Made by a program: the position numbers and the translations under genes. Source: Haliclystus octoradiatus (taxonomy: Eukaryota; Cnidaria; Staurozoa; Stauromedusae; Haliclystidae). From it: a stretch of 64,000 nt of DNA. Under the pieces are notes generated by a model. The model saw nothing but the letters and a program-made list of their open reading frames with translations, had not been told where the DNA came from and did no database searches. Shown here one piece after another: positions 51,671 through 61,656 of this stretch. The stretch lies in NCBI GenBank assembly GCA_916610825.1, contig OU744452.1, positions 7,720,021-7,784,020 of the forward strand, given 5' to 3'. Numbering within the stretch: position 1 is the stretch's first letter; every line of letters starts with the position of its first letter.

Positions 51671-53933
51671 TAATAATAATAATAATAAATAAATTCTTGC
51701 TTATTAAATGTGTAACAAATGACAGCGATAAAAAACACGGGATTTCATAACGTTTCGCCATATCATATCTTCATGGCATCATCAGATAAATAGATACAAA
51801 TTAAATAATTACAAATATATAGAGTTTGAGTTTACAATGGAAATTATCAAATACAATTGCACGGAAATTAAACAAACAACTGTTTAACTGTCCGGAACAG
51901 TCACCAGACTTTCCGCGTTTTAAATAAGTGCAAAACAAAACCGATTGTCTGATTTATGAAATGCTTGCAATCAGGCGGATCAAGCCAACACTCAACACGC
52001 AATTGGATTCTATAAAATCCCGGTTGTTTGTTTAATTTCCGTGCAATTGTATTTGATAATTTCCGTATAAAAACTCCAACTCTATATATTTGTAATTTTT
52101 TAATTTGTATTTATTTATCTCATGATGCCATGAAGATATTATATGGCGAAACGTTATGAAATCCCGTGTTTTTTATCGCTGTCATTTGTTAAAAATAATA
52201 ATAATAATAATAATAATAAAATTTATGTTTATTTAATAGCAGATAATATAGGGCTCTATGTCTTCATTTGACAGAGCGGTAAATAATAATAATATATGGC
52301 GAAAGAGTCAAAGAATACACATTCTTTACTGTTACTTAAGTTTCACACATTTCACAGCGATCTTCAGACAGATTTTTTACTCAAAAAACTTTTTTTAAAA
52401 AAAACTCTTTTACTTTTTTGAGTAAAAATTCTGTCTGAAGATCGCTGTGAAATGCGTGAAACTTAAGTAACAGTAAAGAATGTGTATTCTTTGACTCTTT
52501 CGCCATATATTATTATTAATAATAATAATAATAATAATAATTAATTACTTGACGGGTCCACAATCCTAGGTCCGGTCAAAAAATGAAGATCCTGTCGGAT
52601 CCTGGAATCATTGTTGGTTGTGTTTTTATTGAATCAGTCACAATTTTTATATATTACAGCTCTGCCAATCTTTTGAATTGAGCACAACTACATCTGCCGA
52701 AAGAAGATCTATTATTCTAAAAAGTGCACATGAAACGACCAAATTTTAAGATGCGTTTAAGCGTAGATGTTTAATGGTGAACATACCCTATTTTTGATTG
52801 ATTATTGTTTCCAAACTATCATTCCAAGTTTGGAGAGGTTAACGTTCGAAAATAGGACTTACAATTCAACATCAAATATCACCGCCACTATAATATATAC
52901 CACTTCCAATTGAAGAATCCTTTTCACCATTCTTCATTATTTAGCTTTAGCTACTGCAACATGTGCTACAATTTGTTTCTGTCATGTGCTCTTTAATACT
53001 TTTGTGTTCTGGTTCACGTTTAGCAGTTGCTTTATTATTGATTGCTAGACATTAGAAATACCTTATCAAGCAGCAATTTGACAGCGGCAGTATGACTTTC
53101 AAAGATGGCAGCAAGTAGAGGAGTTATACCATGTTGATCAGGTTGCTGGTGACAAATTAACAACATATAAATAAATAAATAAATAAGCTTCAAATATAAT
53201 ACTGTGGCTTTTTGTCATAAACCACCCTCCAAATAGCGAAAATCTTGATTACCATGGCATTGCTCATCTTTGAAATTTTTAATTTGCTACGCCGAAGAGC
53301 TTTGGAATCGGATGAGTTTTTTCAAAGCAAGGTTCCATAAAATGGTGGATTCTGGGACTGAGAGTCCCGGAAGGCTAGCACAAATTCACAAAAGATTTTC
53401 TTAATCAGAATAAATATTATTTGCTTTTTTTTTTTGGACAGAGAAGTAAAACTGTGCAGTTTTTATCATAATTTTATGACCACAATCGTAAATAAAAATA
53501 TGTGAAAACGCTTACATGACAAAATCACCCAAATAAGTTTTTAAGGAAATTTGGAATCCCATAAGGAACAATATTCAATCTGACCCTGTTTCAAATTCAG
53601 AATTACTATATCTATTTCTATATCTATTTCTATGAATCTTAATAAATTTGTTCACAAAAATGACAAACTTCTGACTTATTGTCAATTTAGCTCAGAATTT
53701 CGGGATTCTGACCCTGTCTATATAGGTCACCTGTATATAATAGTCAATTAATCTACCTCTCATAGCTGACTGTTATACTGTACACATATTTCACTGTACC
53801 GTATGCATTGGTTACTTACATTAACATTCGCACCTTTGCTGATAAGCAATTCGATAATTTCACATTGACCATAATCTGCCGCAAAATGCAAAGCATTTCG
53901 ACCACTCATTATGTTCTTGTTGACGTCAAAACC
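51497..53933 (-). CDS. MTPN: myotrophin (V-1), exons 2-4; first exon not found
   Basis: Three minus-strand exons, 53820-53933, 53062-53145 and 51497-51583, join in phase 0 and encode 94 residues to a stop. They carry the ankyrin repeats of myotrophin: GRNALHFAADYGQCEIIELL, ISKGANVN, QHGITPLLAAIFESHTAAVK, LLLDK and the C-terminal APDGSSYKDSAEKNEIKELL. Exon borders match the vertebrate gene (before the GxDVN turn, after ANVN, after LLLDK). Adding the usual first exon of about 24 residues gives 118 aa, the normal family length. Myotrophin binds and inhibits the actin capping protein CapZ in the cytoplasm. The first exon, which codes for the first helix pair, was not found in 54-61 kb; it may lie far upstream. 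Two foldback repeats sit in the last intron. Confidence 0.9.
51626..51688. repeat. (AAT)n microsatellite
   Basis: About 20 AAT triplets with one interruption in the last myotrophin intron. Another run flanks the neighbouring foldback at 52193-52220, and a third lies at 52513-52542. Confidence 0.95.
51713..52192. repeat. large foldback with about 168-bp arms
   Basis: The arms 51713-51880 and 52023-52192 are inverted copies at over 90 percent identity (landmark TATGGCGAAACGTTATGAAA and its inverse) with a 142-bp loop. AAT runs flank both sides. There is no coding capacity. A foldback transposon or two inverted MITE copies. Confidence 0.85.
52291..52513. repeat. near-perfect 220-bp palindrome
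   Basis: Two arms of about 105 bp meet around a 10-bp centre near 52400, with only a few mismatches. Outer ends read ATATATGGCGAAAGAGTCAA and its inverse; the inner part has AGCGATCTTCAGACAGA. AAT runs flank it too. The shared TATGGCGAAA border links it to the foldback at 51713. Confidence 0.9.
53700..53800. mobile_element. Tigger/pogo-type MITE, right half
   Basis: GGTCACCTGTATATAATAGTC, TACCTCTCATAGCTGACTG and TTTCACTGTA match the right half of the 43179 copy. It ends 20 bp before myotrophin exon 2. Confidence 0.7.
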
Positions 53934-53944
53934 CTGTGACAAGA

Positions 53945-55350
53945 TTGAAAATTAGCCTACTTATAGCAGAATGAAACAAAACAAAGATGTATGTATGTAT
54001 GTATATTTGTCATCAAAACATTTTGACTGGTAAATACAGGGATGAAACATTCACTAATGTATTACATAATAGTTTGCACATGCATAGTGATAGATATATA
54101 GCTTTAATTAATACGAATATTTACAATATCTCTTGTAAATTGGATTTATCCAATCGATTTTAAAAGGAAGCGAAAGATTTACTCTCCACGGCTTCACTAC
54201 ATAAATTGTTCCACCAAGGAAGTATGGTGCTCTATTTAAATAATTAAAGCCTTGAATTTTACTTTATGCCTACTTTTTCAGCTAATCAGTTTCGTTTTCT
54301 AGTTATAGTTTTCAGTATTAGTTATAATAATATTGAACATATCTCATCATAAATAAATTCATATTATGTTTATTCTCGTCAGAAAGTGATAAAATAGCTT
54401 GTAACAATATAGTAAAAGTCCCCAAATGATGATTACAATATAAAATGCTTAAAAGAATTGCAAGAGGGAAAACAACTGCCATGTGCGATAAAGAACAGAT
54501 TTATCCTGATTTCAGCTTCCTTCCTGGTTCGGATTAAGTTTCCATCAGCCTAATTTAAATATGTCGAGGTACATTTGAAGTTGCAAGACCGATTCAATCA
54601 TGCGTTAAGTGTCAGGCGAACTCATTTGCATATGATGGAGTGCGTTTGTAGATCAAAGCTGCTCCAAGGCAATCAGAAGCCTTGACAGAAAAAGGAGAAG
54701 AAAATTTGCTATGCATTTACTTACCTAAACAATAGCTGAATAGCTGTTACCTTTAAATGAATATAGATTTGTGACAGTCAAAAGATATTACTACATATAT
54801 ATTAGTTCTTGTATCTTGAGTTTTCGTTTAATTGAAAAAACTTTGATCCATTGTGCAGGGTTTCTATTAATATAACACTTGCCATAGTTTGAAGATTATG
54901 AATTGGTGCTAGCGATCCTTTAACACCTAGATCAGGCCATTTCAAGTCATACAACAGTGAGGCTGGAAGCACAATTTTTGTTACTTTTCCAGTTTTGAGA
55001 CTGGATTTAGTTGAAAACATAAAAACAAGATGCAATGAATGAGCCATCAGAAAATACTTGGGTCAATCTTGAAATTCTTGTTATGCTGCTAAATGTCTAT
55101 TAATGTTAGCCGCAGGAAGCGAACTCTACTTTAGAAACCCTTGCATAATCCAGACTGCGGAGAAGGGCACTCTTCAACGGTCGGTATTAGTTCATAGTCA
55201 ACATAGATCCTTTCTGACGTCATGTGCTAGTTCGTTGGGACTAAAATTTGGTCATGTGTCTTCCTCAACATTTGTTTCACTCGTTAGGAAGTTAGGGTTA
55301 GTTTTAGGGTCAATACTATGTGATACAACCCAGTTGTGTTTATCTACTAA
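53945..55350. other. gene-poor region upstream of myotrophin exon 2
   Basis: It should be myotrophin intron 1 or spacer. An 81-aa minus-strand frame at 54802-55047 looks protein-like in composition but matches no family I know and has no good splice context. A short GTAT run lies at 53985-54004. Confidence 0.4.
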
Positions 55351-55356
55351 CTAGAA

Positions 55357-55440
55357 AAAAAGGCTGCCTCCGGCAGCTTTTTCTAGCTCCTGCGGAGGGC
55401 CTTGTGGGCCTTCGGCCCAATGCTGTTACTGTTGAGAAGT
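55357..55440. other. GC-rich hairpin island
   Basis: Within AT-rich DNA sit GCTGCC-TCC-GGCAGC flanked by A and T runs, then GGGCC-TTC-GGCCC, both perfect stems with 3-nt loops. The first looks like an intrinsic terminator, which is odd here. It could be an organelle-derived insertion, a mobile-element end or an RNA structure; I cannot tell which. Confidence 0.5.
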
Positions 55441-55799
55441 TGTATTTAATTTCCTTCACTAAGGAGGTGGATCCGCTCTATACACATAGTATGGATTTCA
55501 GAATCAAAAATATATTGGTAACATGAATGGTATATAGTAAAGATTGACTCTTACAAGCGTTGTTCGAATTCATTTACTTCATATCATGCTGAAAAATACT
55601 TTGCTAAAGTTAAAATGACTTCAATGTTACAATGATTACTGAAGCGTTTTGGAAAATTTTAAACTAAACATGGTACGGATTTCAGTTACACTATTTGACC
55701 ATTTCAATATATAAGTAGTAACAACATTGAGCATAACTTTTAAAATTTAGCTATCATGTTTCAAATCCGTGCAGTTACCAAAATGAGTAATGTTTATTA

Positions 55800-57560
55800 A
55801 AGTCAAAGAAGCTTTGAAGACATAAATGTATGTAGCATATATGTATATACGCTTAAAACTAAAATGTCATAATCCCCCTGTATTCCAGTACTGTATACTA
55901 TAATAGCATTTCCTAGTTTAAAAGAAATCCGCCCATATACCAGTATATAGTAGTAGTTCATGGTTTGAAAATGAAAGTATGAATGACATGAATTAAAGTA
56001 AGATTTTGCCAAATATTCTCAAGACTTCCAGTTGCAGTTTGATATTAATAATCTACTACAGATATCTATCTCAATATGAACCATATAGAAAATACGTCAT
56101 ACATAAAATGTCATATTAAGAAAATTGAAGCGTAATCATTAAAAGCTAAATGAAAGTGTCTTAGTTAAAATGTCATAATCCTTCCATGGCAGTCCTGCTT
56201 ATACTAATAATATTTCATGATTTAGAAGTATTAATCGAAGTAAAATTCTGCCAAGTATCCTCAAGACTTCCAGTTGCAGTTTGATATTAATAATCTACTA
56301 CAGATATCTAGCTCAATATGAACCATATAGAATATACGTCATACATAAAATGTCATATTAAGAAAATTGAAGCGTAATTATTAAAAGCTAAATGAAAGTG
56401 TCTTAGTTAAAATGTCATAATCCTTCCATGGCAGTCCTGCTTATACTAATAACATTTCATGATTTAGAAGTATTAATCGAAGTAAAATTCTGCCAAGTAT
56501 CCTCAAGACTTCCAGTTGCAGTTTGATATTAATAATCTACTACAGATATCTAGCTCAATATGAACCATATAGAATATACGTCATACATAAAATGTCATAT
56601 TAAGAAAATTGAAGCGTAATCATTAAAAGCTAAATGAAAGTGTCTTAGTTAAAATGTCATAATCCTTCCATGGCAGTCCTGCTTATACTAATAATATTTC
56701 ATGATTTAGAAGTATTAATCGAAGTAAAATTCTGCCAAGTATCCTCAAGACTTCCAGTTGCAGTTTGATATTAATAATCTACTACAGATATCTAGCTCAA
56801 TATGAACCATATAGAATATACGTCATACATAAAATGCCATAAGAAAATTGAAGCGTAATTATTAAAAGCCAAATGAAAGTGTCTTAGTCAAAATGTCATA
56901 ATCCTTCCATGGCAGTCCTGCTTATACTAATAATATTTCATGATTTAGAAGTATTAATCGAAGTAAAATTCTGCCAAGTATCCTCAAGACTTCCAGTTGC
57001 AGTTTGATATTAATAATCTACTACAGATATCTAGCTCAATATGAACCATATAGAATATACGTCATACATAAAATGTCATATTAAGAAAATTGAAACGTAA
57101 TTATTAAAAGCTAATGAAAGTGAGTTAATTAAAATGTCATAATCCTTCCATACCAGTCCTGCTTATATTAATAATATTTCATGACTTGGAAGTATTAATT
57201 AAAGTAAAATTCTGCCAAATATTCTCATGACTTCCAGTTGCAGTTTGATATTAATAATCTTTACTGCAGGTATCTCTAACAATGTGAAAGATAAAATATT
57301 TCGAAACCGTCCTATTCAAAAAGATTTATTCATCGCCATAAAAATCCATAAAATGCCATATGAAGAAAATTGAGACGTAATTATTAAAAGCTAATGGAAA
57401 AGTGTTAATTATAATGTTCCCATTCCTTCCATACCAGTACTATATATACTGATAATATTTCATGATTTAAAAGCATTAATTAAAGTAAGATTTTGCCAAA
57501 CGATTTTCAAATGTTCCAACTGCAGTTTGATATTAATAAATCTATAATGTAGATATCTAA
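55800..57560. repeat. 242-bp tandem satellite, about 7 units
   Basis: The word GACTTCCAGTTGCAGTTTGA (or its variant) recurs at 56023, 56265, 56507, 56749, 56988, 57229 and about 57509, giving periods of 242, 242, 242, 239, 241 and about 280. The middle units are almost identical while the first and the last two are diverged, the pattern of homogenisation by unequal exchange. No gene. Confidence 0.95.
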
Positions 57561-57599
57561 TTAGATAGATAGATAGATATATATATTTCAACCACATAG

Positions 57600-58280
57600 A
57601 AGATAATTGATACAGGTGATAATTTTAAGTAATTACAATTAGTTGTATTCTATGGTTGCTGTAACCCTGTAAGCACTAATGCTTGTTTATTTAGGGCACA
57701 GTCTAATATAGGTAATATAGGTAACATTGTTTATGGTTTGAAGTAAAAATGAGAGAAATCGATGTCAGCTGGAATTTTCAATCAGAGTCGCAGAAGCATA
57801 GAGTGGAAAGTGATAGGAGTGTGCTGTAGTTAGAAGCAGTTGACATTATAATAAGCAGGATTTCCAAGCTTTGCAATGAATGATATTCATGGTACGAAAT
57901 AAAATTAAAAATCTGATTAAAGTGATATGAGATTGAAAGAGTTGTTATAGGTAAGATAATTATGGGTGTTATTTTTGCGAAGGATATGCATTTGGAGGAT
58001 GATAGGCTATTAATTTGTGTGTTTTATTGTAAATGAGAAAAATTGATGGGGTTTATGATTAATTTTATTACTTGTTTTGCTATATATGATTGGTATTGTT
58101 ATTATTATTACTATTATTATTATCATTATTATTATTTCTATTATTTCAATGTTTGACTATTTTTTTTTTCAATGAGCACTTTTGGCTGCTGATACGTTTG
58201 TTTACAGCATATGTAGCAACTTTTCAGTGTACATTCACTATAATATTTGGAAAGGATCATGGATTTCAAATGATTCACGA
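57600..58280. other. spacer with TTA-type microsatellite
   Basis: No gene recognised. A TTA/CTA/TCA run at about 58098-58145 adjoins the 3' end of the non-LTR element and may be its tail on the opposite strand. Confidence 0.5.
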
Positions 58281-58289
58281 ATCATGCTC

Positions 58290-59700
58290 TCGAAATTGGA
58301 ATTTCTGGTAGATTGACTACCTGATCCCAGATCGATGGAAATTTGTAAGCTGGTAAGTTTTGAAGGTAAGTAGAACGTGCAAAAGGTACTTCAAAAATAT
58401 TACTTTGACGCTTTTGGTATGGTATAAAAAGAAATTTTCTTGCATAAGTGCAGGGCACTTTTCTAAAATAACTTTGTGTAAAAACGATGCAATACTGGTC
58501 AAATGTAGGTCTGATAATTTTAAAATCCCCAATTGCTTTAGCAAAGGTTCGGTGTGTGTGTTCCAGGGCAGGTTTGTAACTATTCTTATACATTTTTTGA
58601 AAAGCTTGTTGAGGATGGTCATACTATTGCTGTGTCCCCATATGGGTATACAGTAATCAACATGTGGTTTAATTATTGCATTGTAAATTTTCAGTTTATA
58701 TTTAGTCGATAGGAACTTTTTGAGTTTAATTAGTGTATATATCTGTCTCCTGACTTTCATACAAACGAAATTGATATGATCCTTCCACTTCAACTTCTCG
58801 TCTATTAGTAATCCAAGGAATTTTATATTCTTTGTTTAAAAGTCTGTGCCACATTGTTCCATCAAATGTCCATCTAGCTGTAATTTTAGAGGTGGTGATT
58901 TGGCATGACAAAATAACATATATTTACATTTTTGAGGATGGATGGTAAGTTGATTATCAGAAAACCATTGCTGTACATTAATTAATTCTCTGTTGACGTT
59001 TGATTCGAGATCAGAAATATTTGAACTTGAAAGCTGAAGGGTTGTATCATCAGCAAATAGACTGGTATTAAAGTTGTTGACTGGGGAAGATCGTTGACAA
59101 AAATTAGAAATAATAATGGACCTAGGATGCTCCCTTGGGGGACACCACAGGTAATAGTTTGTGGAGTTGACACATGTCCATCATAACAAACCATCTGTTT
59201 TCGATTAGATAGGTAATTAGTCATCCAATCAAGTTCTATACCTTGGAGACCGTAATGGGATAGTTTTGACAAAAGAATGGTATGACAAACTGAGTCAAAC
59301 GCTTTTTTGAGGTCTAAAAAAATGGCAATATGATAATTATCAGTTGGGTTTTTGAATTTATTGTTGAGAAAGTTTACACTGCAATGAAGGGTTTCTGAGA
59401 AACTTCTAAAACCAAATTGAAAGGGAGTAAAAAAGTTTTGTTCAAAATAGTGGTAGAGCTGATTGTGAACCACTCTTTCTAGAATTTTAGAAAAGGTAGT
59501 GAGCAGTGAGATTGGCCTGTAATTGCCAAACTCATGACTGTCAGAGGTTTTGTAAATTGGTAGAACTTTGGAGCTTTTGTAAGAATCGGGGATGTAACCA
59601 GTGCTGATAGATAAATTTACGGCATAGGTTAAGGGGCCAAGTATTACATCTTTTATGCTTTTTAGACAAATATGAGAAATAGCTATGAGTGTAGTCCATA
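58290..59700 (-). mobile_element. 5'-truncated non-LTR retrotransposon (Jockey/CR1-like)
   Basis: The minus strand carries reverse transcriptase blocks in order: GNYRPISLLTTFSKILERVV (about 59520), IFLDLKKAFDSVCHTILLSK, YLSNRKQMV, then GVPQGSILGPLLFLIFVNDL. The catalytic FADD box follows in another frame near 59060. The C-terminal region follows (LKIYNAIIKPHVDYCIPIWG). Frame shifts near 59070 and 58450 and several other breaks make it inactive. The endonuclease and the first ORF are absent, typical 5' truncation. Subfamily uncertain. Confidence 0.85.
58317..59473 (-). pseudogene. reverse transcriptase remnants of the non-LTR element
   Basis: The longest readable pieces are 163 residues (58982-59473) with the palm domain up to the VNDL box, and 158 residues (58317-58793) with the thumb and C-terminal segment. 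The YxDD-equivalent box is out of frame, so no active enzyme can be made. Confidence 0.8.
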
Positions 59701-59704
59701 ATGG

Positions 59705-61650
59705 ACCTTCTATGATAAAACTTTCAGATCACTTATAATTAAACAATTGACTAAGCTGACTATCGCTGTATAACACGGAGTATGAACTCTGGAGGAGAAC
59801 ATGAGACACAATACGCATTGAAACGATGTAGCATTAATCAATACATCTTAATCATTCCTTTAATAAAAATTTAATTTATTTCACATCAATTGAGTCGATT
59901 GAAATGTATAATTTAACGTAGCTATCTCTACATAGAAAAACTTTATTTTATGTGCTGAAAGGAAACCAGAACACATTAATTATTATGAATTACAAATATT
60001 CAGTCAAATTTCGAAATATGAAACTATCCATAAAAAATCACTTCAAATCCGATCCGATCCGAAGACCTAAATTATTAACCCGAATCTGACCCGATACGAT
60101 CAAATCGCGTTCGGTTCGGATTGATAAATCTTCATTGCAATACAAACAACACTAATGTGGTGTTCACAAAATAACGCCGTCAAGGTGAGGCCGGTCAAAC
60201 TCGTGGCATCGCATGTAATATATTCAATATTAAATTAATTTAGCTTCGACAAGACACATGGTCCACTAATTTCTGTTATTAACATGATCAAACGATATCT
60301 TTTGTTAATTAACAATGATTTACTGCTTCATATTAAAAATTATAAGAAAAATCGTTGATAAAAATTTTCCGAATGGCGGATTTGAACTGACGACCCTCAT
60401 ATTGTGATGCCAGAGCATTAACCAATGAGCCACTGCCTTACTTATGATTATAGACGCTTTGACTGACGTCATCAACAAACCTACTGCTTCGACAACGTAT
60501 TATTGAACAAGGCCGACACACGCGCGTGTAATTGAAAATCAAATTATATATATAATCTGAAAATATTATGATATGATAGTATATGAGCCTATATATTTTT
60601 AATCTTTGCAATCTCAGCAAGTAGGACTGTGATTTTCATGGCAGTCTGTCAAAATACTAAGAGTTCGTTGAGAATAAGATTTTGTAAGTAAAAAAAAGAT
60701 GTGAAAAATTGACCTCATAGTGCTTCTTGTTATCAAATTTTCCAGAATAATAGCATCAACATTCTTTTAAAAGGAAATAAAGTTCTATAATAAATCGCTA
60801 TACTAATTTGATATTGATATCATGTTACATCTTGTTGTCAATATTTCTACGCGCTATTTATAATACATTACAGATGTCGAATGAAAGAAAAGACGATTAT
60901 GAATAAATTAATTATTTTGATAGAAAAACGAAAACAACTCATTTTGCCAGATTCGTGATATGCATATTTATTCAGAATTTATTGAAACGGACGCGATGGT
61001 TTATAGAGTGGAAATGTTTAGTGTAGCTTCAAAGATATAAAATACCACAGCCTGTTTTGATTAACATAAGTAATAGTTTTATAATATAATAAATAACATA
61101 AGTTAGGTGAATAATGTATAAGCTGATTAATGCCTTACATCATTCTATTTTAAGATAATAGATCGGAAACATTAAATATAGAGAATTACGTTATACTAAA
61201 AATAAACTACGCACATGTAAGCGTAAATCAAAAGTAAACAAACTTCGTAAACATAAAATTGTGCTTATTGAGACAATTTAATAGTTAGTTTTGTGCATAT
61301 TATATCAATTCTATATATGTTTTGATGAGCTTGTCAGATATAAAATTGCTGAATCATTATTCTAAATGTAAATAAATAGGCATAGACCACAAATGTAAAT
61401 CAGTAGAAGGTTCAACGTTTGAAACGATAGTTATTAAACAGCGATCAAAGAGATTTGTACAAAGGTACACTTTATTGTTTACAAATATATTATTAGTTTT
61501 TGTTACGAAGAGATTGTAGTTTAATGCGTACAGTCTTCGACGTTTTCCTTTTATTCAAGAGAAGACCAGGGAGAATAATCAAAGGATTTTTATACTTGGC
61601 AAAACAGTTTCAAACAAGACGTCGATAACGAACGATAGAAAGTTTAAGAA
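59705..61650. other. spacer, probably including the 5' LTR of the BEL element
   Basis: AT-rich with no coding exon seen. A fragment of the AGGTCTGCA family (CCGATCCGATCCGAAGACCT) is near 60050. The 5' LTR of the BEL/Pao element should end before 61650, but without the 3' copy its borders cannot be set. Confidence 0.4.
60362..60440 (-). repeat. tRNA-like relic (Val-like)
   Basis: On the minus strand AGTGGCTCATTGGTTAATGC is an A box/D arm, ATCACAA could be an anticodon loop (CAC), and GTCAGTTCAAATCCGCC is a T arm with B box. The anticodon and acceptor stems pair badly, so it is a decayed tRNA or SINE head rather than a working gene. Confidence 0.55.
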
Positions 61651-61656
61651 ACCAAT

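Noticed and set aside
51573-51761. 62-aa frame with poly-isoleucine
   Set aside because: The isoleucines are the AAT microsatellite.
54802-55047. 81-aa minus-strand frame with protein-like composition
   Set aside because: No family recognised, no splice context, and not the missing myotrophin exon; evidence too weak to call a gene.
55461-55475. AAGGAGGTGGATCC resembling the complement of the bacterial 16S rRNA 3' end
   Set aside because: The match is short and imperfect (one extra base) and no other rRNA sequence surrounds it; treated as chance.
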